DNA of 39,338 nt, from contig DGEY01000058.1 in assembly GCA_002391385.1 (NCBI GenBank), forward strand, positions 1 through 39,338. Reading direction: 5' to 3'. The translations under genes were made by a program, and so were the position numbers. Source of the stretch: Firmicutes bacterium UBA3914 (lineage in GTDB: Bacteria > Bacillota > Limnochordia > Darwinibacteriales > Darwinibacteriaceae). This document shows, piece by piece, positions 24,128 to 31,181 of the stretch. The notes under the pieces were generated by a model that was not told where the DNA came from, did not search any database, and worked only from the letters and a program-made list of their open reading frames with translations. Each line of letters begins with the position of its first letter. Within the stretch, counting starts at the first letter, position 1.

Positions 24128-24588
24128 CTTATCACGATCTTTACGATGAACTTGGTCCAAAAATTCGCGGTATAGGCTTCACTGGCGCAAAACCAAACCT
24201 TGCCGTTACCTTCCTCTTCGGTGATGGGCTGGCCATCTTTGTACAGGGCGAAGACGGAGTCTTCAGCCTCCAGAACTTCCAGGGGATAAACCTGCTCAAA
24301 GCCGTCGGAGGCAATCACCTGAACACTGCGGGCTCCCTGGACGCCGATGGCTTCAGCCAAAACCTTCCAGTGCACCCCGGTGTAGTGGCCGGTCGTGGTC
24401 TTGCCCCGGGAATTTGTGCGGGTGAGCTTGACGGTCATCTGCGGCAGGCTCAAAAACTCCTCCAGGGTCAGAGCGTCCACCGCTGCCCCTTCGAAGGTGA
24501 GGAGAATCTCGCCTTCCGCAGCCTGGCACAAACCAGCTGAGGAGAGCCCAATTAGGACTGCCAAACAGACTATAGTTATTTTTTTCAC
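24124..24588 (-). CDS. Exported single-domain SUOX/mopterin-fold-like protein
   Basis: A 154-residue secreted protein with a signal peptide (about 1-22, VKKITIVCLAVLIG, cut after LCQA). One domain shows the repeat markers HYTGVHWKVLAEAIGV (about 80) and VIASDGFEQVYPLEVLE (about 98). It resembles the oxidoreductase molybdopterin-binding fold but lacks a Cys where sulfite oxidase binds Mo; its only mature Cys is in WFCASEAY near the C-terminus. I prefer GTG 24588, a few bases after GGGGGAG, because it starts the signal peptide directly; an ATG at 24618 would add ten polar residues. It is the second gene of the operon. Confidence 0.65.
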   Translation of the reverse strand: MKKITIVCLAVLIGLSSAGLCQAAEGEILLTFEGAAVDALTLEEFLSLPQMTVKLTRTNSRGKTTTGHYTGVHWKVLAEAIGVQGARSVQVIASDGFEQVYPLEVLEAEDSVFALYKDGQPITEEEGNGKVWFCASEAYTANFWTKFIVKIVIR

Positions 24589-24633
24589 ACTGCTCCCCCT
24601 TTGATGCGCCGCTGGCAAGGGCTGCCCGCGGCG

Positions 24634-25725
24634 CTATTCCCCGGCTTCCACGGCGATAACGTATTTGACCTTCCCGCCGCCTTGGACTCCGCTCAGATCA
24701 TAGCCCTCAAACTTGATCCTCAAATAACCCGCCTTTTCATCGGGATAGAGAACTCCATAGGGTATGGCTTCCGCCGGGATCTGCACCTCAAAGCCGTCAC
24801 TGGCCCGGAACGTGTAGCTGGCGGCCTCCACCATGCCCACCTGGGCAAACAGTTCGGCCAGGGGCGCTTCGCTGCCGAAGTAGATGGCGTCTTCGCCGGC
24901 AATGACCACATCCAGCTGCTTCACCCGCATCCCCAGGCTCAGATCTTCCGCGAAGTAGAGCGGGACATCTTCTGCACGCCCCGGTTCGGACTCCAGGGTG
25001 ACGTAGCTACCCAAGAAGATCTCCGGTTTTTCCAGCTTCTCCAGCCCATCCCTGGCGCGCATCATCACAGGTGCCTGGGGAAGGGCCCGGGCAAAGGCGG
25101 CGAAGTAAGCTTCCATGCCGTAGGCGCTTACCATCTGGCCCCGGTTGTTCAGCACCTCCGGCTCCAGCTGCTGCACCGCTTCCCGGAAAAACGTGAGGCG
25201 CTTTACGGGAACCTGCAGCTGAGAGGCAAATTCTTCAGCGGGAACCAGCTCAATTTTGGTCAGGTTCTTCACCCAGTACATGGAGCGCTGCTCGGGGATG
25301 CAGCTCCGGGGATACTCCAAACCCTCCCCGTCCCTGGCCAGCATGATGTAAACCCCGTGGCCGGCCCAAATTTCCGCGGGGACAGCCATGACATATCCAT
25401 CGGAAGCAATGAAATTGAGGGAAGCCAGGTGCTCCAAAGCCAGCCCGTTTTCCGCGAGCAGCCCGCCCAGGGAAAACCCGGTCACCTCTGTTTCAAAGAC
25501 TTCTCCAGAGGAGCTCACATGCCAGCAGGTGAAGGTTTCCAAGGGACGCTCCAGCAATCCACTCCCATCGAGGACCAGCTGGAGGCCTGCACCGACAATT
25601 TCCAGCTGGGTATCGGGCGCCAGGGACAAGCTGGGTTGAGCTAAGGCGGTTCCAGCGGCAAGAAAGCAGGCAGCGGCGGCTAAAAACAAGAAAACAAGTG
25701 CAGCTAGCCTCGATCTTTTCAACAC
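24634..25725 (-). CDS. Exported two-domain SUOX/mopterin-fold-like protein, first gene of the operon
   Basis: A 363-residue secreted protein. After a signal peptide (about 2-31, RLAALVFLFLAAAACF...ALAQP) come two copies of the SUOX-like domain, marked by FSLGGLLAENG / NFIASDGYVMAVPAEI (about 90-125) and LAELFAQVGM / FRASDGFEVQIPAEAI (about 285-315). No Mo-type Cys context is seen; a Cys pair in the first domain (FTCWHV, RSCIPE) could form a disulfide. The start is GTG 25725, directly after the ribosome site GAGGGGG; a reading from 25782 would add a non-signal extension. The ribosome site lies in a hairpin. It probably binds a ligand outside the membrane for the ECF system, but that is inference. 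Confidence 0.65.
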   Translation of the reverse strand: MLKRSRLAALVFLFLAAAACFLAAGTALAQPSLSLAPDTQLEIVGAGLQLVLDGSGLLERPLETFTCWHVSSSGEVFETEVTGFSLGGLLAENGLALEHLASLNFIASDGYVMAVPAEIWAGHGVYIMLARDGEGLEYPRSCIPEQRSMYWVKNLTKIELVPAEEFASQLQVPVKRLTFFREAVQQLEPEVLNNRGQMVSAYGMEAYFAAFARALPQAPVMMRARDGLEKLEKPEIFLGSYVTLESEPGRAEDVPLYFAEDLSLGMRVKQLDVVIAGEDAIYFGSEAPLAELFAQVGMVEAASYTFRASDGFEVQIPAEAIPYGVLYPDEKAGYLRIKFEGYDLSGVQGGGKVKYVIAVEAGE

Positions 25726-25770
25726 GATACCCCCTCGGAGACTCTGGAAATCCAGGCCGATCAAGGTACC
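25726..25770 (-). promoter_or_regulatory. Leader hairpin covering the first ribosome site of the operon
   Basis: In the operon's leader RNA, GGUACCUU (25770-25763) can pair with GGGGUAUC (25733-25726), using some G-U pairs. An inner UCGG/CCGA stem and a CUGGA/UCCAG tip add to it. The ribosome site GAGGGGG (25736-25730) lies within the 3' arm, right before the GTG start. The shape suggests translation control, perhaps by a ligand-sensing leader about 160 bases long. No known riboswitch class was recognised. Confidence 0.4.
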
Positions 25771-25890
25771 TGTTTTCGACATCAGCTTGCACTTGTTTTG
25801 TCATAGTTGAGCTAGATGGGGTGCGGAGAATATGGGGATAGATTCAGCTGTTACGGCACCTTAAGAGCCGTGGTTTCCACTGTTTGCCTC

Positions 25891-25919
25891 ATTATACATT
25901 ATGGAATTAGAAAATTCAA
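25891..25919 (-). promoter_or_regulatory. Sigma-A promoter of the 17-gene operon
   Basis: On the minus strand TTGAAT (25919-25914), a 17-base spacer and TATAAT (25896-25891) form a near-consensus vegetative promoter in an AT-rich patch. The predicted start is near 25884, leaving a leader of about 160 bases before the GTG at 25725. No other comparably good promoter was noticed inside the operon, though the search was by eye. Confidence 0.8.
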
Positions 25920-26114
25920 TGATAATTTTTTCGCAAACACCCGCACTGACACAACATTGGTTAAGCAGTTGTTTCTGCCCTCCCGGCAGGGCAAGAGGTG
26001 CGCTTTGGTTCGAAATTCGCACAAAAGGCCCCCGACCTGAGCTGGACCGCGGCAGCTTCCGCCTCCAGCATACTCCACCTCGGAGCGGAATCGTTCTCCC
26101 GTGGAAAAGCCATA
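25920..26114. other. Divergent intergenic stretch without an assigned gene
   Basis: Between the two divergent promoters there is no convincing gene. Open frames crossing this part have no family resemblance and no ribosome site with a sensible start. It may hold operator sites for either direction, but none was recognised. Confidence 0.6.
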
Positions 26115-26143
26115 TTGACAAGCAGGGCATCCCGGAATATGAT
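26115..26143 (+). promoter_or_regulatory. Consensus sigma-A promoter for the DUF2294 leader
   Basis: TTGACA (26115-26120), exactly 17 bases, then TATGAT (26138-26143). This is close to a perfect vegetative promoter. Transcription would begin near 26150, giving a leader of about 160 bases before the gene at 26313. Confidence 0.85.
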
Positions 26144-26225
26144 AATTTTACAACGATCTTTCAGCGGTACAAACCGCACGGGATCTGGGGGACTACACAA
26201 GACGCCATTCACCGCTCCGCGACAG

Positions 26226-26277
26226 ACCAGTAAGTCCAGCCGGCCCATCCAGGCCCACGGGATACTGGTTTTGTTTT
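26226..26277 (+). terminator. Attenuator-like terminator inside the DUF2294 leader
   Basis: ACCAGTA (26226-26232) pairs perfectly with TACTGGT (26263-26269), with inner GGCC/GGCC (26242-26245 with 26252-26255) and TCC/GGA pairs, followed by TTTTGTTTT (26269-26277). It lies between a strong promoter and the ribosome site at 26301. Upstream leader sequence can compete: CTGG and GGACT (26185-26194) can pair with AGTCC/CCAG (26233-26239). GCGGT (26164-26168) can pair with either of two ACCGC copies (26173, 26211). This is the layout of a riboswitch or attenuator. Confidence 0.6.
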
Positions 26278-26312
26278 CCATGATTCCCAGCTCAAAAACG
26301 GGAGGGAGCGCC

Positions 26313-26707
26313 ATGGCTTCCGTGGCCAAAAGCGGAGTCACCAGACCGCTGGGCGAGCGCGAGAGGCGGCAGCTGCAGCACGAGCTGAAGATCTACATGG
26401 AGAAGTACTTCAAGAGCAAACTGGGCAAAGGGGTAGACCACACCGAAGTCACCATCTGGGAAGATCTCCTGGTGATCCGGGGCGAAGGCTTCCTCACGGA
26501 GCCGGAGAAATACATCGTCAACACAGCGGAAGGCCAAGAACTGGTCAGCTCCGCCGCATGCATGTGGCCAAGCGGCATTCCCGGGACAACGTCCCCTATT
26601 TCGAACAGCTATTCCAGGCTAAGGTCATTCATGAAGCCTTTTTGGTGGATGCTGAAAAGGACTTTTGGATGCATGTGATGGTCTTTGATGAGATGCTGAC
26701 AAGATAG
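26313..26707 (+). pseudogene. DUF2294-family gene with a one-base frameshift
   Basis: The 5' part (ATG 26313, after GGAGGGAG) encodes a typical DUF2294 start: ERRQLQHELKIYMEKYF, then EDLLVIRGEGFLTEPEKY and TAEGQELV. Just after ELV (about 26548-26556) the family-like sequence leaves the frame. It continues in another frame as LRRMHVAKRHSRDNVPYFEQ to VMVFDEMLTR, with a stop at 26705-26707. Joining the parts needs one missing base and gives about 131 residues, a normal family length. No slippery heptamer is obvious, so this is either an inactivating mutation or a sequencing/assembly error. DUF2294 proteins are small, of unknown function. The gene has a strong promoter, an attenuator-like leader and its own terminator, which argues for a functional gene in the real genome. 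Confidence 0.75.
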
Positions 26708-26745
26708 CAAGGTAGATCGAGGGGAAACAAAGCGGCCCTGAGATA

Positions 26746-26800
26746 GACCATGTTTCAAGCCCCACATATGCAGGGGCGTTGGAAACATGGTCTCTTTTTT
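26746..26800 (+). terminator. Strong terminator after the DUF2294 gene
   Basis: GACCATGTTTC (26746-26756) pairs with GAAACATGGTC (26782-26792). An inner GCCCC/GGGGC is also present, and TCTTTTTT follows to 26800. It is a long, nearly perfect intrinsic terminator 38 bases after the reading frame. Confidence 0.93.
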
Positions 26801-26846
26801 GGGGCGAGGTCGCCGATCATCCCATACCCCGCCCCTCTCCCAGGTG

Positions 26847-26876
26847 AAAAACGCCCTTAAAGCAGTCTTTAGGGGC
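26847..26876 (-). terminator. Terminator of the ROK-regulated catabolic operon
   Basis: On the minus strand GCCCCTAAAG (26876-26867) pairs with CTTTAAGGGC (26862-26853), with one mismatch, around a 4-base loop, followed by GTTTTT (to 26847). It lies about 75 bases past the stop of the TIM-barrel gene. Confidence 0.75.
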
Positions 26877-26885
26877 AGACATTTT

Positions 26886-26947
26886 GAAGAGCGCTGGCTA
26901 TTGTCTTTTTCCTCAAACTTCCGTGGGCCCCTTAGCCAGCGCTCTTC
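26886..26947. repeat. 15-bp perfect inverted repeat with 32-base spacer
   Basis: GAAGAGCGCTGGCTA (26886-26900) is the exact reverse complement of TAGCCAGCGCTCTTC (26933-26947). It begins 2 bases after the stop of the minus-strand TIM-barrel gene. Neither side has a T-run. It probably forms a large 3' hairpin that protects the mRNA or acts with the terminator that follows. Confidence 0.85.
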
Positions 26948-26949
26948 CT

Positions 26950-27627
26950 TTAACGGGCATCAATGGCTTTTCTGAAGCTCTCTGTGGCCTTGTGGAGGCT
27001 TGCACTGGTGTGGCCGGTGACCACTGCACCGATCATCAGTGCATTGACACCGGTGGCAGCCAGGGCGGGAACGTCCTCGGGCTCCCACTTAAGCTGTGTC
27101 GGTACGATAATGGGCAGGCCCGTTTGGCGCCGCAGATAGTGGTAGACAGCTAGATCCTGGGCCGTTACCGGCTGCCCGTACCTTTCCCGGGGCATGACCG
27201 CGGCCTCAATCATGGCCACCCCCGTGCGGGAAAGGGCGGGGATCAGCTCCCGGGGAAACTGAAAGCTGGGCGCCGCGGCAATGGGGAGCAAAGGCCTGGG
27301 CCTCAGCCAGCCCGCCGGCAGGTGGTGGGCGTAAACGGAAACAAAGGACAAGCCCAAATCCCTCAGAACCTCCAGGTCGCCGGGCAGCGCTTCCAGGGAA
27401 TCGCCGGGGACTATGCCCACCGGCTTATCCTTGGCCGCGGCGATGATCTGCGCGATCTTCTCTCCCTCTTCCTCCAGGGTGCCAAAGCGGGTCCCGGAAG
27501 CGAAGTGATCCGCAGAAATGTGCACCTTCAGTGCATCTGCCCCCGCTTCCAGGGCCGCCTGGGCCAGTTCCACATCGTTGCGGGGCAGGCTCACCCACAG
27601 GTTTAAGCTTTTTGGAAACAAGTTCAT
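26950..27627 (-). CDS. TIM-barrel-like protein of unknown reaction
   Basis: I cannot name the family with confidence. It has 225 residues and the rhythm of a beta/alpha barrel: SLNLWVSLPR, AGADALKVHIS, KPVGIVPGDSLEAL, LSFVSVYAHHLP, LPIIVPTQLKW and NALMIGAVVTG as successive strand ends. The C-terminal GA-VVTG could bind a phosphate, and K35-like Lys in ALKVH is a possible active-site residue. The start ATG 27627 follows GAGAGGTG; longer readings would overlap the FAD enzyme gene, which ends 13 bases upstream. It is the last gene of the ROK-permease-HyuA-FAD operon and probably acts on an intermediate of the same pathway. Confidence 0.55.
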   Translation of the reverse strand: MNLFPKSLNLWVSLPRNDVELAQAALEAGADALKVHISADHFASGTRFGTLEEEGEKIAQIIAAAKDKPVGIVPGDSLEALPGDLEVLRDLGLSFVSVYAHHLPAGWLRPRPLLPIAAAPSFQFPRELIPALSRTGVAMIEAAVMPRERYGQPVTAQDLAVYHYLRRQTGLPIIVPTQLKWEPEDVPALAATGVNALMIGAVVTGHTSASLHKATESFRKAIDAR

Positions 27628-27640
27628 CACTGGACACCTC

Positions 27641-28978
27641 TCAAATAAGCACGTTTTGGCTGCGCAGCCTGCGCTGCAGATCCTCAATGCTGATTTCCCG
27701 GGGGCTCTGCCCAGCCTGCACAGCTAAGGCAGCGGCCGTTCCCCCGGCCTGGCCCAGGGCCATAACCGACGGCTGCGTGCGCACCGCGGCCAGAGTCTCA
27801 TGGGTACAGGAGATGCAGCGGCCCACCACCAGGAGCCCTTCAATACCCTTGGGCAAAAGGACCCGGTAGGGCAGGCAGTAGGACTGCGCCTGGAGATTGA
27901 TGGTCTGGACCCCTTGGCCATCGGGGGCGTGGATGTCGATGGGGTAGGCGTTGCGGCTGATGGTGTCGGGAAACTCAACCCCTTCAACGATGTCACTGGC
28001 CTGGAGCACATAGTCCCCCACGATCCGGCGGCTCTCCCGCACCCCTGCCTGGGGACCGGAGGTGACGATGTAAGTCTGCTCAAAACCGGGGATCTCCTTT
28101 TGGAAGAACCTCCAAAGCTCCATCATCTGCCTGCGCAGGGCGATCTCTGCTTTGGTGAGCTGCCAGGCGTCCGTGGCATCGATCTTGGTGGCCCTGGTCA
28201 TGTTGACCGTGACCTGGTCGGGACGGGCCGTCTGGAAAAAGAGCACCATGTCCCGGTCCAGATGCAGCTCGCCCCGCTCTTTGGCCCGCCGCAGCAGGGT
28301 GTAAAACCCGTTCACGGAGAGATGTTCTCCCTCCAGCAAGTCGAAGTGGGTTTTTTCGTAGAACTCGTTGGGGTGTTCCCGCATGTACTGCCTAACCCGT
28401 CCCAAGTCCACATTGCCCAACACGAACATGAGCGACATGGGCTGGGTGAGCCCGTCGGAGCTGCGCCCCACCTGAAACTCGGCTCCAGCAAAGGCGGCCA
28501 CATCGCCATCTCCGGTGGCGTCGATCACCACATCGGCGTAGAGCTCTTGCCGCTCGGCTTTGTTCCACACCTGAACGCCTTTGATGCACCTGCCCTCCAT
28601 GATGGCCGCGGTTACCCAGGTATGCAAAAGCAGCTCAACCCCGCTTTCCAGGCAGAGATCGAGGTAGACCATCTTGGCCAGCTCCGCATCGAAGGGCGTC
28701 ACCGTATGCACATAACCGGTGGTATCCCGGACATGGCCCGGACTGCCGCCCAGCTCTTGCAGCCTCTCCACGATCTCTTGCCCGAGGCCTTGAATAACTT
28801 GGTTCCCAGCTTCATCGTGAAAGGTCATCCAGGGCCCCACCAGGGCAGCTGTGCCCATACCGCCCAGGAAACCATAACGTTCAATCAACAGGGTGCGCGC
28901 CCCGTTCCGTGCGGCAGCAATGGCCGCACAGGTTCCCGAGGGGCCGCCGCCCACCACAATTACATCAAACTTGTACAC
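27641..28978 (-). CDS. FAD-dependent oxidoreductase (FAD_oxidored, PF12831-like)
   Basis: A 445-residue flavoprotein. The N-terminal Rossmann motif is VIVVGGGPSGTCAAIAAARNG (positions 7-27, read in parts) with E34 of LLIERYGF binding the ribose, and GGMGTAALVGPW near 40. VIDATGDGDVAAFAGAEF near 150 is the second FAD motif, and GLLVVGRCISCTHETLAAVR near 390 is the C-terminal FAD-binding segment with a Cys pair position. This family oxidises diverse small organic acids or sugars and is often seen in uncharacterised catabolic operons. GTG 28978 follows GGAGGGATCCA. It lies between HyuA (17 bases upstream) and the TIM-barrel gene. Confidence 0.88.
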   Translation of the reverse strand: MYKFDVIVVGGGPSGTCAAIAAARNGARTLLIERYGFLGGMGTAALVGPWMTFHDEAGNQVIQGLGQEIVERLQELGGSPGHVRDTTGYVHTVTPFDAELAKMVYLDLCLESGVELLLHTWVTAAIMEGRCIKGVQVWNKAERQELYADVVIDATGDGDVAAFAGAEFQVGRSSDGLTQPMSLMFVLGNVDLGRVRQYMREHPNEFYEKTHFDLLEGEHLSVNGFYTLLRRAKERGELHLDRDMVLFFQTARPDQVTVNMTRATKIDATDAWQLTKAEIALRRQMMELWRFFQKEIPGFEQTYIVTSGPQAGVRESRRIVGDYVLQASDIVEGVEFPDTISRNAYPIDIHAPDGQGVQTINLQAQSYCLPYRVLLPKGIEGLLVVGRCISCTHETLAAVRTQPSVMALGQAGGTAAALAVQAGQSPREISIEDLQRRLRSQNVLI

Positions 28979-28995
28979 TGGATCCCTCCTCCAAT

Positions 28996-31125
28996 CTAAA
29001 CCCTCTTCCCCAGCAGGATGATCACCCGCTCCTTTTCCGGCAGGTGCTGCAGTTCCGCTGCGGCCAGAGAAGCCACCTGCTCAGGGGAGACCAATCCCGT
29101 GAGGTCGATCACCCTTCCTCCAACCAGCAAAAAGGGCTTGGGCATTTCGATCCCCGCATCCCCGTACTGGGAATGCTTTTCCAGGGCCGTCTGCAGATCT
29201 GCCTGCACCTGGGCCGCGGTGGTTTCCAGAACCAAGCCGTGGGGCAGCTGCAGGCGGATAACCCCTTCCCGATCTAAAACCACCAGGGGTTGCCGGCTGC
29301 GGCGGACTAATCCGAAGAGCTTTTTCACTTCCTGCTCCCCGGTGAACACTTCCAGAAGTTCCGTCCCGCCCTTCCAGCGGAGCAGTTCCTGGGGCAGGCC
29401 CACAGCTTCTGCCGCTTTCCGCCTGAGCTCTTCCCGGGCCAGCCGCACTCCCCGCTCTTTAGTCCTCAGCTCCGTAGCTCCCGTGGCCACGGCCCGCACC
29501 AAATTGCGCTGGGCATCGATCTCCACATGGACTTCCACTGTATCGGGCTTGGCACCCGCTTTGATCACTTGGCGCTCCGCTTCTTCCCGGATGCGGAGGA
29601 TGTCTTCCTGGCTGGGGTTGGGGATGGTGCGTTCCACCGTATCCCGCACTAAAGACAGGGCCACACCTATGGGCGAGATGACCTGGGCATTCTTGGCGAT
29701 CCGGTGCTTCATGCCCAGGGTTTTTGCCAGGTGCGGGACCACCGCGGCTGCGCCGCCTCCTCCACCCACCAGCACAGTCTGGTCTTTGTCCATAGCGTAG
29801 TCTTTGAGCAGCTGCCGGACCAGGGGAAGGCACTTGGCCGAGGCCAGCTCCAGGATCCTTTCTGCCGCCTGTTCAGCGCTCAAGCCCACAGCCTTCCCTA
29901 TAGCTTCCAAGGCCAGGCGGGCCGACTCTCGATTGCCCCTGGCGTAGTCTCCCTCGGGAACAAAGCCCAGGAAGTTGGCGGCGCAGGCCACCGTGATGGC
30001 AAACCTCTCACCATACTCGTTTTCCACCGCTGCGTAGTCCAGGGCATCTTCCGGGCGGGGCCGCACCGTGACCACGTTCAATTTGGTGAGCCTCTCCGGA
30101 TCTGAAAAGACGGCGTAGGGAAAGCCGGCAATGTGGGCGCTGCGGGGCCCCACGTCTTTGATCCTGCCGTCCCCTAACCTCACCATGCTGCCGCCGGCCA
30201 CAGCCACTGTGCGCACATCCAGGGAGTTAACGTAGGTTTTGTGTCCCCCCACTTGGGCGTAGTCCACCATCACCCGCCCGTTCACCACGGCGGAAATGTC
30301 GGTGGAAGTGCCCCCCACCTCCAGGAACAGGCCGTGGGAAACCTTCTCGTACATGAGGGCTCCCGCCACCCCCGCAGCGGGGCCGGAGAGCATGGTTAGA
30401 ATTGGCCTGCGCATCACCTCGTCAATGTTCATGACCCCCCCATCGCAGCGCATGACCATGAGGGGAACGGCGATCCCCGATTCTTTCACCGACTGCTCAG
30501 TCAGGGAAGCAGCCTCCATCATCTTCGGGAGGATGCTGGCATTGATCACCGCCGTCTTGGTCCGGGTCTTCAAGCCGTAGAGTTTGGAGATCTCATGGGT
30601 GCCCACCGCCGGCAAACCGGCCTGCACCGCCTGCTCCATAATGGCCTGTTCCTGGCTGGGATCATCTACCGAAAAGGACGCGGCGGCAACGATGACCTCT
30701 GCCCCTTCCTGCCGCAGCTCGCAAATGGCCTGGCCCGCCGCCTGGAGCTCCTCCACGTGGCGCTGGACAGAGGTTAGGTAGCGGCCCTGGGCCAGTTCAA
30801 TGGGTTCGATTTGGGTGTCCAGGCGCACCTTGCGCCCTTCCATACCCTGGCCGAAGCTCACCACTCCCACTTTGACCACATCGCCCTCCAAAAGCGCATT
30901 GGTGGCCTGCGTGGTTCCGTGGGCGATGAACTCCACCTCTCCGGGATCGATCTGGTGCTCCTCCAACACCCGGTGCAGGGCCTCCACAATTCCCTTGGCC
31001 ACTCCCTCCGGTGCGGAGTGGGTGGTGGGCACTTTGACCTGGCCCAGAAGTTCGTAGCTCTCGCTATCCAGTACAACTGCATCGGTGAACGTGCCGCCGA
31101 CATCAATGCCAATCCTTACTCTCAC
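28996..31125 (-). CDS. Hydantoinase/oxoprolinase-family (HyuA-type) ATPase
   Basis: About 709 residues of the ASKHA-fold HyuA/oxoprolinase-A family, which uses ATP to activate a cyclic amide, lactam or carbonyl compound. The phosphate loop is IGIDVGGTFTDAVV at the N-terminus, HGTTQATNALLEG near 90 is the second family motif, LFLEVGGTSTDIS near 275 is the second phosphate loop and VGGGGGAAAVVPHLAK near 445 the adenosine motif. HyuA proteins usually pair with HyuB; no HyuB gene is present here, and a FAD enzyme follows instead. The start is set at GTG 31125, where the family sequence begins; a reading from 31167 would begin inside an intergenic hairpin. The substrate is unknown. Confidence 0.88.
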   Translation of the reverse strand: MRVRIGIDVGGTFTDAVVLDSESYELLGQVKVPTTHSAPEGVAKGIVEALHRVLEEHQIDPGEVEFIAHGTTQATNALLEGDVVKVGVVSFGQGMEGRKVRLDTQIEPIELAQGRYLTSVQRHVEELQAAGQAICELRQEGAEVIVAAASFSVDDPSQEQAIMEQAVQAGLPAVGTHEISKLYGLKTRTKTAVINASILPKMMEAASLTEQSVKESGIAVPLMVMRCDGGVMNIDEVMRRPILTMLSGPAAGVAGALMYEKVSHGLFLEVGGTSTDISAVVNGRVMVDYAQVGGHKTYVNSLDVRTVAVAGGSMVRLGDGRIKDVGPRSAHIAGFPYAVFSDPERLTKLNVVTVRPRPEDALDYAAVENEYGERFAITVACAANFLGFVPEGDYARGNRESARLALEAIGKAVGLSAEQAAERILELASAKCLPLVRQLLKDYAMDKDQTVLVGGGGGAAAVVPHLAKTLGMKHRIAKNAQVISPIGVALSLVRDTVERTIPNPSQEDILRIREEAERQVIKAGAKPDTVEVHVEIDAQRNLVRAVATGATELRTKERGVRLAREELRRKAAEAVGLPQELLRWKGGTELLEVFTGEQEVKKLFGLVRRSRQPLVVLDREGVIRLQLPHGLVLETTAAQVQADLQTALEKHSQYGDAGIEMPKPFLLVGGRVIDLTGLVSPEQVASLAAAELQHLPEKERVIILLGKRV

Positions 31126-31155
31126 TACCAACACCCCATGGAATGTATAAGTCCG

Positions 31156-31175
31156 CCGAGGGGGCACCCCCTCGG
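31156..31175 (-). other. GC-rich intergenic hairpin between permease and HyuA genes
   Basis: CCGAGGGGG (31156-31164) and CCCCCTCGG (31167-31175) are perfect reverse complements separated by two bases. There is no T-run. It starts 6 bases past the permease stop, before HyuA. It may protect the upstream mRNA or reduce the expression of the genes that follow. Confidence 0.8.
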
Positions 31176-31181
31176 GATAAG

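Noticed and set aside
25726..25884. Known riboswitch (TPP, cobalamin, c-di-GMP, ZTP) in the operon leader
   Set aside because: I compared the leader by eye with the cores I remember; GGCAAAC and GUGGAAACCAC look suggestive, but the other conserved parts of these classes are missing.
25961..26341. A 126-codon minus-strand frame upstream of the large operon
   Set aside because: It covers the divergent promoter and leader region, has no family features and no credible ribosome site.
26548..26560. Programmed ribosomal frameshift in the DUF2294 gene
   Set aside because: No slippery heptamer or clear downstream pseudoknot was seen; a missing base is a simpler explanation.
27800..28999. A 399-codon plus-strand open frame opposite the FAD oxidoreductase
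   Set aside because: Antisense shadow of a clear flavoprotein gene, with no recognisable domain.
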